From positions 124,001 to 188,000 of the forward strand of contig CANMJD010000002.1 in assembly GCA_947498155.1 (NCBI GenBank): a stretch of DNA of 64,000 bases, in the 5' to 3' direction. The position numbers were made by a program, and so were the translations under genes. This DNA comes from an uncultured Pseudoruegeria sp. (GTDB lineage Bacteria; Pseudomonadota; Alphaproteobacteria; Rhodobacterales; Rhodobacteraceae). Below, piece by piece: positions 28,846-36,879 of this stretch. Under the pieces are notes generated by a model. The model did no database searches. It saw only the letters and a program-made list of their open reading frames with translations, and was not told the origin of the DNA. Each line of letters starts with the position of its first letter. Within the stretch, counting starts at the first letter, position 1.

Positions 28846-30042
28846 CTATGCTCCACGCTCTGCCCCGCCTCTGCGGGGCTTTGTCGTTTCCGGCGGGCGG
28901 GATTGATGGATTTCCTGCCCGGGTGCCTTTGGGTGCGAGCAGCGTTGCCCCTCATGAGGCAAAAGTCGCGCCCTCAAGGTATCTCGCAGCATAATCAGCT
29001 CACGATAAATCCGCCGAACGCCACGCCCACGGCGAAGACTACGAGCAAGCCCAAGGCGGGCAGCCGCCAAGAATGGCGGTTGTCGCCCTGGGCGCGGTTG
29101 TGGGCGGCTTTGGACAGGGCGACTTGCTGGCCCTGTGTGGCTACCAGTTGGTCGATGGTCTTGGTCAGGTTGGCCAAACTGTTTGAATGGCGGTCGATTT
29201 CCCGTAGCAGCTTCGACATGCCCGCCACTGCGTTCTCGCTGTTCTGCGACGCCGCCGTTGCGCTGCGCCGTGTTGTTTCCATTGCCTGTTCCCAATCGAA
29301 CGGTTCCTGCATTTTTCTGACCCTCTTTCAGTTGGTTGATTTCTCGGATGATTGCGTTCGCCTCGGCCCGGGTGTGGCCTTGGTCGATGTGTTTCCATTT
29401 CTCTTTGCTTGTCTTCTTGGCCTTGGGGGTTGCCCGGGAACTCGCGCCCTCGTGGATTGTGGGAATCCTGTCGATGCCACGGTCTGCGTAGGACTGGTGG
29501 CTGATCTCGGAATCCGGACCAAAGCCCCAGCCGCGCATCATCTCGTTGTGAAGCTCGGCCCACATCTTGGCAGCGCCTTCGATGGCGTTCTTCCGGGCAA
29601 GGCCAAGCGTGCTTTTGGGCCTGCCGCGCCCGCCGGTTTTCTGCTGCACATCGAAGAAGACGAAATGTGCGTGGGGATTCTTTGTGTCATTGCCGTGCTG
29701 GTCGTGGATGGCCGCGACATACCCGGCAATGCCCTTGCTCAGTCGCTCCGCAAATACCCGCACCAACGTCTCTCTCTGCGCCGAGGTAGCCTCTTCCGGC
29801 AGAGCGATCACGAAGCGCTCACAGACGCGGCCCTTGCGTCTCTGGGCTTCTTCTTCGGCGAGGGTGGCCGTTTCGGGGCGAGTGCCACTGGAAAGCCGCT
29901 CCTGCATCACCACACGCGCCGCCTTGGGGCGGGTAATATAGCGAAGATGGGCCGCTGTTTGGCCCGGTTTTGCTGCACGGGTTTCAACCGTGCGCTTTTC
30001 TGAGAATGTCTTTACCGAATGCCGAAATGAAAACAGTGCCAT
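28846..30042 (-). CDS. MobA/MobL-family relaxase
   Basis: Predicted conjugative relaxase of the MOBQ type that nicks oriT and pilots the strand. The first ~200 residues carry the relaxase core: LFSFRHSVKTF, AHLRYITRP, FVIALPEEATSAQRETLVR and the metal-binding His motif NPHAHFVFFDV. After ~240 the sequence becomes low-complexity (Gln, Arg, Pro, Gly-rich). Part of that tail overlaps a second frame (28995-29312). Start set at the ATG of MALFSFRH (30042); the upstream ATG at 30075 lies in the oriT hairpin loop. 398 residues. Confidence 0.85.
   Translation of the reverse strand: MALFSFRHSVKTFSEKRTVETRAAKPGQTAAHLRYITRPKAARVVMQERLSSGTRPETATLAEEEAQRRKGRVCERFVIALPEEATSAQRETLVRVFAERLSKGIAGYVAAIHDQHGNDTKNPHAHFVFFDVQQKTGGRGRPKSTLGLARKNAIEGAAKMWAELHNEMMRGWGFGPDSEISHQSYADRGIDRIPTIHEGASSRATPKAKKTSKEKWKHIDQGHTRAEANAIIREINQLKEGQKNAGTVRLGTGNGNNTAQRNGGVAEQRERSGGHVEAATGNRPPFKQFGQPDQDHRPTGSHTGPASRPVQSRPQPRPGRQPPFLAAARLGLARSLRRGRGVRRIYRELIMLRDTLRARLLPHEGQRCSHPKAPGQEIHQSRPPETTKPRRGGAERGA
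28995..29312 (-). CDS. nested membrane protein inside the relaxase gene (MobB-like position)
   Basis: 105-residue frame lying entirely within the relaxase gene in another reading frame. It starts at an ATG preceded by GAGGGTCAGAA. Residues 20-75 are heptad-rich and helical (MSKLLREIDRHSNSLANLTKTI), followed by a basic stretch and a C-terminal membrane helix (LGLLVVFAVGVAFGGFIVS). The organisation recalls IncQ plasmids, where mobB overlaps mobA out of frame and encodes a membrane-linked mobilization protein. The relaxase frame over this stretch is low-complexity, which also suggests that this frame is the constrained one. Confidence 0.7.
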   Translation of the reverse strand: MQEPFDWEQAMETTRRSATAASQNSENAVAGMSKLLREIDRHSNSLANLTKTIDQLVATQGQQVALSKAAHNRAQGDNRHSWRLPALGLLVVFAVGVAFGGFIVS

Positions 30043-30062
30043 GGTCCCGCTGGGGTTGGCGT

Positions 30063-30098
30063 GGATAAAAACCATGTTTTTATCCGTTGTGCGCCTTC
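30063..30098 (+). other. candidate origin of transfer (IncQ/MOBQ type)
   Basis: A perfect inverted repeat GGATAAAAAC-CAT-GTTTTTATCC (30063-30085) is followed directly by GTTGTGCGCCTT (30086-30097). IncQ-type origins have the same layout: an inverted repeat next to a nic core TAAGTGCGCCCT. Eight of the last nine core bases agree. It lies just upstream of the relaxase start, the usual place. Confidence 0.75.
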
Positions 30099-30136
30099 CC
30101 TATCTCTTTGTTCGGATTGGAAATAGGAAACGGCCC

Positions 30137-30403
30137 ATGCAATCGGAAAAAGTGGACATTCTGGCCGACAAGCGGAAGCAAACCGGCCAACTGTTGAAGA
30201 TGCTTACCATCTACTGTCGCAACCACCGGCTGATAGATGTTGATCTCGGGGGCTTGCCAAAGAAAGCACAGGACACGATCGGGAATGAGATCGTCGATTT
30301 GTTCTTGGAACGCGTCCAGCACCACCAAAAGAAAGCGCCCCCGAAACCGGGGGCGCATAGTGATGGCAGTATGTCGAGTTGCCGGGGACGATCTCGCGGT
30401 TAA
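30137..30403 (+). CDS. small hypothetical protein of the element
   Basis: 88-residue frame beginning QSEKVDILADKRKQTGQLLK and continuing as a helical, charged protein to about residue 70. The last ~20 residues are low-complexity and overlap a hairpin that serves the opposite gene. RBS AATAGGAAAC before the ATG. It is divergent from the relaxase across oriT, a usual position for accessory mobilization proteins (MobC-like), but no such motif is seen. Confidence 0.5.
   Translation: MQSEKVDILADKRKQTGQLLKMLTIYCRNHRLIDVDLGGLPKKAQDTIGNEIVDLFLERVQHHQKKAPPKPGAHSDGSMSSCRGRSRG
30327..30355 (-). terminator. Rho-independent terminator of the repA-like gene
   Basis: On the minus strand GCGCCCCCG-GTTT-CGGGGGCGC (perfect 9-bp stem, 30334-30355) is followed by TTTCTTTT. 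It sits 45 bases past the stop of the leftward repA-like gene. Confidence 0.75.
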
Positions 30404-31551
30404 TGCAAGGTCGGAGCATCAGCCCCCGCGTCGCCCTCGATCACCTCGACGCCCGACGCATAGCGATAAGCAGTCCCGTTCTTCTCGACCGACCCGGCCT
30501 TTTCCAGTGTGCCCAGTGTGCGGCTGACGGCACGGCGGAGCGTATCCTGATTTTCGCGGATGTCATTGAAGGGTTCGCCGACCAACCCGACAATTTCCTT
30601 CTGGCTGAACCACTTTTCGGGATCATGCTTTCCCATGCCTTTCAGCAGGCGCAACACCTCGTTTGCCCGCGCGCCGGAAATCGCGGGCTTGGTGTTGGAC
30701 TTCTTCGGCTTCGTATCGCTGATGACCAGAGAGGTGTCGTGCTTGAATGGCACCGCCATGGGCACGGCGAAAATGTCGCCTTCATCGTCTGTGCCAGCAT
30801 CGAAGGCTTCGATGCGGAACGCCAACGCCTCACCCTTGCGGATGCGCTTTTGCTTCTTCTGCAGCAGCATGGCAGCGTTGCCGCTGTCATCCTCGGCTTT
30901 CACCAATGTCAGCAGGGTGTCGAGAGTGCCGGTCATGGCCGAAGAGCCACGCGGCCTGCCTCGGTCGGCGGTTCCCACATGGTGAATGAATAGGACATGC
31001 GCGTTGGAAGATTTGGCGATGAACTGCGCATGGCGGAATACCCGGCTCATGTCGCGGGCTGAGTTTTCGTCAGCATCGCCAATGGACAGGTTGAGGGTGT
31101 CGAAGACAATCAAGAGGTCGTCGCACTGGTGGTATTCCCGGAATGCTTCTGCATATTTCAGAAATTCTTTGACTTCTCGGGGGTCGGTCAGGTCGGGAAC
31201 CACATCGAGCACCTCAAACGCGGCTGCACCATCGGGGGCGTTGTGCATGTAAGGGTATGCGCGTTCGAGAATCCCCTCGGGATCTTCGGCGGCGACATAG
31301 AGGACGGCTGCGCGTTTGACACGCATGCCCGCCATGTTGCGCCCCATCGCAACATGCGACGCGATGCACGACATGATGGCGGATTTCCCGAGGTTGGGTT
31401 CGCCAGCGATCATCCCGACTTGTCCGGCCAGCAGGAGGCCTTTGACGATGAAGGGCCTGTTCGGGTTGATCTGGAAATTGTTGGCCGAAACGGGGCTGCG
31501 GCCATTGAAGGTGGGGACGATCAGGGCGTTGGTTGCGGTGGTGTTTTTCAC
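30400..31551 (-). CDS. RepA-like hexameric helicase (AAA_25 ATPase)
   Basis: 383-residue RecA-fold ATPase like the RepA helicase of IncQ plasmids and many integrative elements. Walker A AGEPNLGKSAIMSCIASH (near residue 53), Walker B LLIVFDTLNLSIGDADE, the motif VLFIHHVGTADRGRPRGSSA, and a C-terminal winged-helix region after ~290. It may unwind the element for replication after excision; no primase or initiator accompanies it here. First gene read leftward behind the integrase hairpin. Confidence 0.85.
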   Translation of the reverse strand: MKNTTATNALIVPTFNGRSPVSANNFQINPNRPFIVKGLLLAGQVGMIAGEPNLGKSAIMSCIASHVAMGRNMAGMRVKRAAVLYVAAEDPEGILERAYPYMHNAPDGAAAFEVLDVVPDLTDPREVKEFLKYAEAFREYHQCDDLLIVFDTLNLSIGDADENSARDMSRVFRHAQFIAKSSNAHVLFIHHVGTADRGRPRGSSAMTGTLDTLLTLVKAEDDSGNAAMLLQKKQKRIRKGEALAFRIEAFDAGTDDEGDIFAVPMAVPFKHDTSLVISDTKPKKSNTKPAISGARANEVLRLLKGMGKHDPEKWFSQKEIVGLVGEPFNDIRENQDTLRRAVSRTLGTLEKAGSVEKNGTAYRYASGVEVIEGDAGADAPTLH

Positions 31552-31647
31552 TATATTTTCCTTATGAGTGATGATTGTGGTTTGTGGCTATCGTCGGGGA
31601 GAACGGCAGCCGGTCATTAAGTTTGATCGGGGGCTGAAAGGCGGAAA

Positions 31648-31728
31648 CGAATCCTGCATTTTTCCGGACGGGCGGACGCTCCCCCTAAAGGGGGGCGTCC
31701 GCCCGTCCGGTGTCCTAAGCAGGATTCG
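31648..31728. terminator. large double inverted repeat after the integrase gene
   Basis: Inner stem CCGGACGGGCGGACGC (31664-31679) pairs with its complement at 31695-31710. It is extended by CCCCC/GGGGG past a bulged T, with loop TAAA. An outer perfect 10-bp pair, CGAATCCTGC (31648-31657) and GCAGGATTCG (31719-31728), encloses it. It lies over the integrase stop codon. It may be an exceptionally strong terminator or a cruciform recombination or replication site. Confidence 0.6.
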
Positions 31729-33100
31729 AGGGTTTCACGGTCGCAACGATGTGATCCAATGCGGCGCTCAACTTGGTCAGCGCAGCAACCTTTGGATCGA
31801 CGGTGCCGTTCATGATCCGAGTCACGACCATGTAGTGGCCGGCTGATCCACTGACTTCCGTCTTAGCAAAGCGGTTCGTGTGATCGAGGATTTCCTCGAC
31901 GGTCTGGATTGGCACCAGCAGTTCTTCGAGCAATGTGGCGCCAGTGCGACGCAGGTCGTGGCGCGTCCAGCCACTGGTATTGCTGCCCTTCTGGATTTGG
32001 TCGGCAATTCGGTTCCAGTTGTCGATCTTGCCGCCATCGCGGTTCGGGAACAGGAATGCCGAGCCATCCCCCATCGAGTGGCCGGGAAGCTTCTTGAGCA
32101 GGTCCAAGGCGGCTTGCGACAGCGGCAGGCGCTGGCTGCGGCCTTCGCCTTTGGTGTCCTTCACCTCGGGCTTTGTCCAAACCCCATTGAGAAAGTCGAT
32201 ATCCCGCCAGCGGGCATTTGCGACTTCTTCACGGCGAGCCAAGGTCAGCAGAAGGAACCGCATGGCGGCAGGGCCAAAGTCGTTCTTCGGCAGAATGTTT
32301 CGACGGCGGATTTGTTCCGGTGCTGGGTATTGTAGCAACGGGACAATCGCCGCGATTTCTTCTGCGTTCAACACGCGCTCTCGCTTGCCCTTGATGGTAG
32401 GATCGTCGCTTGCAGGATCATGAATGCGGCGAAGCTCTGCCACATTGAGGCGCGTGGGGCGTCCTGCGCCAATCTTACCGAACTTGCGACCGCGATGTGC
32501 GGCCCAGTCAAGCACTGGCGACAGGTAGGACAGGGCGCGAGATACTTGACCGTTCGCAGTGGTCTTCCCCTTCAAAGGGCGAACGGGTTTGTAGGCATTG
32601 GCCACCAAGGCGAAATCTTCTGCGGTTATTGTCTCGACAGGCCTGTCGAGCAACGGATCAAAAACCCGCTCGATGGTGTTCCGTGTGTAGGCAGAGGATT
32701 CAGCGCCACCACGGGGCCGCCAGCTTTTCCGGTTCTTGGCGAATACCGGCTGCACTTCGACGACAAGTTCTCGAAGAGTGATTTTCTCGATCTTGGCGAT
32801 GGCGGGGGCCGATGGCTTCGCCATGCCATTGATCTTCACATCGGCGCGGATTTGATCCGTGATTCCTCGTGCGGCTTTGAGCGAAACATCAGGGTAGTTG
32901 CCGATGGTGTATGTCGTGTATTTCCCGGCCTTATTGCGGAACATGGCTGCAAAAGTAATTCGCCCCTTTGCGGAAACCCGGACTTTCAATCCGGGGCACT
33001 TCAGGTCGGTGTAGTTAAATCGCTTGCCGGTGGGCTTGATATTGCGGATGAACATGACCGTTAGATCGACGATCATCTTCTTCTTGGTTTCTTCTGGCAT
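31715..33100 (-). CDS. tyrosine-type integrase of the element
   Basis: 461-residue site-specific recombinase. N-terminal DUF4102-like arm domain (YTDLKCPGLKVRVSAKGRITF; YTIGNYPDVSLKAARGI), core-binding domain, and catalytic domain with Arg in LARREEVANARW, HDLRRTG (His-x-x-Arg), a later His in LDHTNR and a Tyr in GHYMVV as nucleophile. It is oriented toward the element interior, with its start 240 bases from attR. Start at 33100 with GAGGAGCACTCT; upstream in-frame sequence is unlikely to be coding. Confidence 0.93.
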   Translation of the reverse strand: MPEETKKKMIVDLTVMFIRNIKPTGKRFNYTDLKCPGLKVRVSAKGRITFAAMFRNKAGKYTTYTIGNYPDVSLKAARGITDQIRADVKINGMAKPSAPAIAKIEKITLRELVVEVQPVFAKNRKSWRPRGGAESSAYTRNTIERVFDPLLDRPVETITAEDFALVANAYKPVRPLKGKTTANGQVSRALSYLSPVLDWAAHRGRKFGKIGAGRPTRLNVAELRRIHDPASDDPTIKGKRERVLNAEEIAAIVPLLQYPAPEQIRRRNILPKNDFGPAAMRFLLLTLARREEVANARWRDIDFLNGVWTKPEVKDTKGEGRSQRLPLSQAALDLLKKLPGHSMGDGSAFLFPNRDGGKIDNWNRIADQIQKGSNTSGWTRHDLRRTGATLLEELLVPIQTVEEILDHTNRFAKTEVSGSAGHYMVVTRIMNGTVDPKVAALTKLSAALDHIVATVKPSNPA

Positions 33101-33341
33101 AGAGTGCTCCTCGCATTGTTTGCGAAGTGCAAATTGGCGGGTCATCCCATTTCCAAACCGGGACTGCACGGGACTGCAAAACCTGTTGGATTGCCTGAAA
33201 TCGGGTGAGACGACCTGAGACAATTGGTGCGGCGGCATGTCGCAACCCGATCTCTGATTTTCCCAGTGATTTCAAGCGTTAGTCCGTCTCAACCTGTCTC
33301 ATTTCGTGCCAGCTGGTAGCGGCGCGATCAGAGTGCAGAAT

Positions 33342-33391
33342 GATTGAAAATCCTCGTGTCGGTGGTTCGATTCCGCCCCCGGGCACCATTT
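33342..33391 (+). repeat. attR: 50-bp direct repeat
   Basis: Identical to 26159-26208 (3' part of tRNA-Phe). It is the right junction of the integrated element. The sequence just before it does not complete a tRNA, so only attL carries the functional gene. Confidence 0.95.
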
Positions 33392-33795
33392 AACTATCTG
33401 ATAATAAAGCGATAATATGTCTGGACGAACTTCGTTTGTGGTCGCCCTATTTAGCTTGGGCGCCATATGGGTGTTTTTACACCCTAATCAAGCGGCTAGC
33501 TCACTTGCCCTCCCTCCTTAGGCGCAAATCATATTGGCGACCACAAGGCAGCGGATCCGGTTGCAGGTTTGTTTCCCAACTGAACGTTACCCAATTCAAG
33601 CATGTCGCCTAGCTGCTTAGTAGGTCAGGGACATATTGGGGAAGCACTGCTATCAGCTAGGCGACGAAAGTTTCGATTGAAAGTACCTTTTGGAGGACGA
33701 GGACGCTATGAATAGCCACCCTTGGCTCAAAGGACTGTTGCCGTTCCCTTGTTTTGGTTAGATGAGAATGACAAATTGGTAATGGGCAAAGTGCT
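33392..33795. other. gap beyond attR, no gene seen
   Basis: About 400 bases without a credible frame. A small hairpin GGGTGT-TTTT-ACACCC lies near 33468-33483. Old flanking DNA of the ATPase stub that follows. Confidence 0.4.
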
Positions 33796-33960
33796 ATGTG
33801 GATTTCTAAGGTCATCGTCGAAGGTGGTGTGCTTGATGGGTATGCACAGAGTTTTCATCCCGGACTGAATGTAATTATTGGCGCAAGGGGAACAGGGAAA
33901 AGTTCCATTATTGAGCTGATACGGTATTGCCTAGGTGTGAAATCTTACAGTGATGTCTAG
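33796..33960 (+). pseudogene. 5' stub of an ATPase gene cut off by IS3
   Basis: 54 codons: WISKVIVEGGVLDGYAQSFH, then GLNVIIGARGTGKSSIIELI (Walker A), typical of the start of AAA/SMC-like defence ATPases. The frame is ended by a TAG supplied by the IS left end (33958-33960); the remainder of the gene is not in the window. RBS is poor (AAAGTGCT). Confidence 0.75.
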
Positions 33961-34733
33961 CCCCCTCTTTCAGTACCACTAAATTGGCGTTTCTCTAATA
34001 GAGTTTCCGGGACAGGTGGACGCATGCCAAGGGCATGGTGTGGCCGGATTTGGTTGTATTGCCGGAGCCAGACATTTATCGCGACCTGAGCCTGTTTGGT
34101 GCTGTGGAACCACTCGGTATTCAGCACTTCTCGACGGAGTGTTCCGTTGAAGCGCTCGTTGTAGCCGTTTTCCCAGGGTGATCCTGGATAGATTTGCATC
34201 GGCTGGATGCCGACGCGTCTGAGCCAATCCTGCAGATGCGCAGCTATGAACTCGGGGCCGTTATCAGACCGGATGAACTCCGGCTTGCCATACTTCATCA
34301 GCAGCCAGTGCAAAACGTCCAGAACATCGTTGGCATTCATCTTGGGCCGCACTGCCACACAGAGCGCTTCGCGGGTGTACTCATCGAGCACCGTGAGCAT
34401 CTTGTAGCTCCGCCCATTGCTCAGTTTGTCATGCACGAAGTCTATCGCCCAGACGTGGTTGGGATGTGTTGGCCTGAGCCTGATGACGGAACTGTCCTTG
34501 TGATAGAGCCGCCGTCGTTTTTTGTGTCTTTGGGGCAGCTGCAGGCCTTCTTCGCCCCATAATCGCTCAACCCTCTTGTGATTGACCTGCCAGCCTTCCA
34601 TGCGAAGCAAAGCTGTCACCTTGCGATACCCATATCGCCCGTATTGCTTGGCTAGCCGGATCATCGCCAGACGCAGAGCGTCATCATTCGCAGGTTTGGG
34701 CTGATATCTCAGGCTGGATCGCGCAACGCCCAA
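33957..34733 (-). CDS. IS3 transposase OrfB (DDE catalytic part)
   Basis: Integrase-core transposase: WAIDFVHDKLSNGRSYKMLT (first Asp), EFIRSDNGPEFIAAHL (second Asp) and NGYNERFNGTLRREVLN (Glu). Normally made as an OrfAB fusion by -1 frameshifting: the open frame continues upstream of 34733 into orfA (TLREQLRQAVIHTRQ-like codons up to 34811). No internal stops; looks active. Confidence 0.92.
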   Translation of the reverse strand: MGVARSSLRYQPKPANDDALRLAMIRLAKQYGRYGYRKVTALLRMEGWQVNHKRVERLWGEEGLQLPQRHKKRRRLYHKDSSVIRLRPTHPNHVWAIDFVHDKLSNGRSYKMLTVLDEYTREALCVAVRPKMNANDVLDVLHWLLMKYGKPEFIRSDNGPEFIAAHLQDWLRRVGIQPMQIYPGSPWENGYNERFNGTLRREVLNTEWFHSTKQAQVAINVWLRQYNQIRPHHALGMRPPVPETLLEKRQFSGTERGG

Positions 34734-34810
34734 AACGGAGCAGGTGCGCCGTTCCGATGTGTTCAGCTTTTGGCGGGTGTGAATGACCGCCTGACGAAGT
34801 TGCTCCCGCG

Positions 34811-35098
34811 TCAGGCTTTGGGCTTTAAATGATCCAGGCTCTCCTTCAGGATCAGCTTGTCGAGCTGCAGGTCTGCGACAATCTTATTGAGACGATCATT
34901 CTCTTTCTGCAGCGCCCGCATCTCAGACAACTGAGGCCGACCCATCCCACCAAACTTCTTGCGCCAGTAGTAATACTTCTTGTCCGAAATCCCCGCCTTA
35001 CGACAGGCACTCACAACGTCCAGACCATCATGCAAATGCACGTCAATCTCGCGCAAAAGCTTCAACGCATCTTCATCCGTATACCGCTTCCGAGCCAT
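34811..35098 (-). CDS. IS3 OrfA (DNA-binding part)
   Basis: 95 residues: ALKLLREIDVHLHDGLDVVS...KAGISDKKYYYWRKKFGGM is the helix-turn-helix, followed by a leucine-zipper segment (ALQKENDRLNKIVADLQLDK). It provides end binding for the transposase. Confidence 0.92.
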   Translation of the reverse strand: MARKRYTDEDALKLLREIDVHLHDGLDVVSACRKAGISDKKYYYWRKKFGGMGRPQLSEMRALQKENDRLNKIVADLQLDKLILKESLDHLKPKA

Positions 35099-35156
35099 CT
35101 TCCATTCCTCCTATGACACCAAAATAGTGGCACAGTTTTACGGGGCTAAGACATCA

Positions 35157-35578
35157 GAGCGCCGCGATACTGCTGCTGCGCGAGGGTTTTTCAAGCGTGC
35201 CGTTGGCACCAACGGTGTTCCAGACCGAATTGCCATCGACAAGAGCGGTGCCAATTTAGCTGGCCTGCAAAGTCTAAACGTCATCCTCAAGTTCACCGGT
35301 TCTGGAAATACTATCAAGATTGTCCAATCCAAGTATCTCAACAATGTCGTCGAACAGGACCACCGTTTCATCAAACGAATTACCCGGCCCATGCTTGGTT
35401 TCAAGGCGTTGTATTCGGCCGCATCCACGCTGGCCGGAATTGAAACAGCGCATATGATCCGCAAGGGCCAACTTGGTGAAAACGGGGTCTCACCATTCAA
35501 GCAGTTTGTAGCGCTCGCAGCATAACTTCATCCAATGATTGCTGACTTTCAGACCTCAAAATATTTGCGACAGAACCC
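35157..35578 (+). pseudogene. 3' part of an IS6-family transposase with its right end
   Basis: The frame resumes at 35157 with RRDTAAARGFFKRAVGTNGV, then IAIDKSGANLAGLQSLN (second catalytic Asp), VVEQDHRFIKRITRPMLGFK (Glu) and ends KQFVALAA. This is the C-terminal half of an IS6/IS26-type transposase. The terminal repeat TTTGCGACAGAACCC lies at 35564-35578. The N-terminal half was removed by the IS3 event. Confidence 0.85.
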
Positions 35579-35817
35579 CTCTGAAGTTTAGGCCCAGTAG
35601 TTCTGAATCTGCTCGCGGATAAGAATAGATTTTTTCCCTTGAAAAGGCTGCTAATTCCTCACTGTGTAGGCCTTGGAAACTTGTTTCTTTGAAGCAGCTC
35701 ATACCCGCGACCTGTCACGAGGCAATTTTGCACAAAAAAAAAACAAAGCAGAGATACTAGCTGCAAACTACCTCGGTAACGTGATGTGCAACACCGCAAC
35801 GATGGGATATCATACAA

Positions 35818-36357
35818 ATGAACCGTTTGAAACTGCCACGATCCGACAGGATTGAAAGTGAAAACTTCGATTCCTCGCAGCCGACTCCGAAATGTTTCGC
35901 GCGCGGTTCTGAGTCTCAGAAGGTTGCATGTGTCATCCCGAACCAACGGTCATTCGATAGGCTATCCGGAAACCTGGAAAAACTTGGTTTGGAAGCATGG
36001 TTAGCGCCAAATCTGGACTCTGTTTTCAAAACAATTTCAGAAGATTTTGACGACTGGGCGCTTGTGATAGTCCTGCTCCATCAAAAGATCAGCAAAGAAA
36101 GTTTGGAGCGGCACATACGGTTGATGCGTATGATGGATGTAAGACTGCCTATCCTCGTTTTGGCCGACTACGCAGAATTTCGAGAACGACGAACAAAAAA
36201 AATGATCTATTCGGATTTTGTCGCCGAAGAACCCGAGACAGCCGACGCGCTTGCCGTAAGTATTGGCGTCGCTGTAGAGGCGAACAAGATATGGCAAAGC
36301 CGGTTTGACGACTACCGTCTGGAGGCAATGAACAGAATTTCCAGAACGTTCAAATGA
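35818..36357 (+). CDS. degenerate receiver-like protein
   Basis: 179 residues with an alternating beta/alpha pattern like a response-regulator receiver (VACVIPNQRSFDRLSGNLEK; WALVIVLLHQK; RLPILVLADYAEF; SDFVAEEPE). It has neither the phospho-acceptor Asp nor the acidic pair, and there is no output domain. Next to a histidine kinase and two canonical regulators, it may be a non-phosphorylated partner. Not recognised as a named family. The ATG at 35818 has no strong RBS. Confidence 0.5.
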   Translation: MNRLKLPRSDRIESENFDSSQPTPKCFARGSESQKVACVIPNQRSFDRLSGNLEKLGLEAWLAPNLDSVFKTISEDFDDWALVIVLLHQKISKESLERHIRLMRMMDVRLPILVLADYAEFRERRTKKMIYSDFVAEEPETADALAVSIGVAVEANKIWQSRFDDYRLEAMNRISRTFK

Positions 36358-36486
36358 AAATCAGCTTTCCTGATCTGGTACTACTCACGGAACTCTAAAC
36401 CTGCAACCGGATCTAGAAAAAGCGTTGATGTATGACCAAACCGCTCAAATAAACGCCAACTCGGGGCACTCTTTGACGAGACTTTT

Positions 36487-36879
36487 TCAAGCTGTCAGGG
36501 AGTGTCCCACTTTTTGCTTTAGCTGGAAGACCGTGAAGGGTTTTGGCAGAAGTGTGATATCTGCGTCAGGCTCAAACGGCTTTCCGTCAAATTCGGCCAA
36601 TCCTGTCATGATGAAGAGGCTTGGTGAATTTTGAATTTCCAGACTGGCAAGCCTTAGGAACTCAATGCCGTTGAATGTCGGCATAGAGAAGTCAGCCATC
36701 ACGATATCAAAGTACCTGTTGTTCGATCTGAGATATTCAAGACATTTGACCGGGCTGGAAAAGTACAAAGTGTCAGCCCCGATCAGGTTCAAGGCTTCGA
36801 CAAGTTCTGAACCGACATCGATATCATCGTCCACCACCAAAGCAGAAAACAATCTGCTTTCGCATTCTTCAACCGTCAT
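36487..36879 (-). CDS. stand-alone response-regulator receiver
   Basis: 130-residue single receiver domain: ALVVDDDIDVGSELVEALNL (acid triad), IVMADFSMPTFNGIEFLRLA (phospho-Asp), FIMTGLAEF (switch Thr) and LLPKPF (Lys). No output domain, so it signals by protein contact like CheY or DivK. Its start overlaps the end of the histidine kinase gene by 11 bases, so the two are translated together. Confidence 0.88.
   Translation of the reverse strand: MTVEECESRLFSALVVDDDIDVGSELVEALNLIGADTLYFSSPVKCLEYLRSNNRYFDIVMADFSMPTFNGIEFLRLASLEIQNSPSLFIMTGLAEFDGKPFEPDADITLLPKPFTVFQLKQKVGHSLTA

Larger units (their letters stand above)
26159..33391. mobile_element. integrative mobilizable element in tRNA-Phe
   Basis: A 7.2-kb block bounded by a perfect 50-bp direct repeat. 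It carries integrase, RepA-like helicase, MobA/MobL relaxase with oriT, AlpA regulator and an RloA/RloB pair. There are no type IV secretion genes, so it would need a helper for transfer. The gene orientation (integrase at the far end reading inward, defence genes next to the tRNA) is usual for such elements. Confidence 0.9.
33951..35156 (-). mobile_element. IS3-family insertion sequence, complete
   Basis: 1.2 kb with imperfect inverted ends: TGATGTCTAGCCCCC...CCACTA on the left and TGATGTCTTAGCCCC...CCACTA on the right. It carries orfA and orfB in the usual overlapping frames. No target duplication is visible, because the left flank is an ATPase gene and the right flank an IS6 transposase. 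This points to loss of one original flank. Confidence 0.85.

Noticed and set aside
33301-33391. Second tRNA-Phe at the right end of the element
   Set aside because: Only the 3' 50 bases are tRNA-like; the acceptor 5' strand and D-arm are missing, so it is attR and not a gene.
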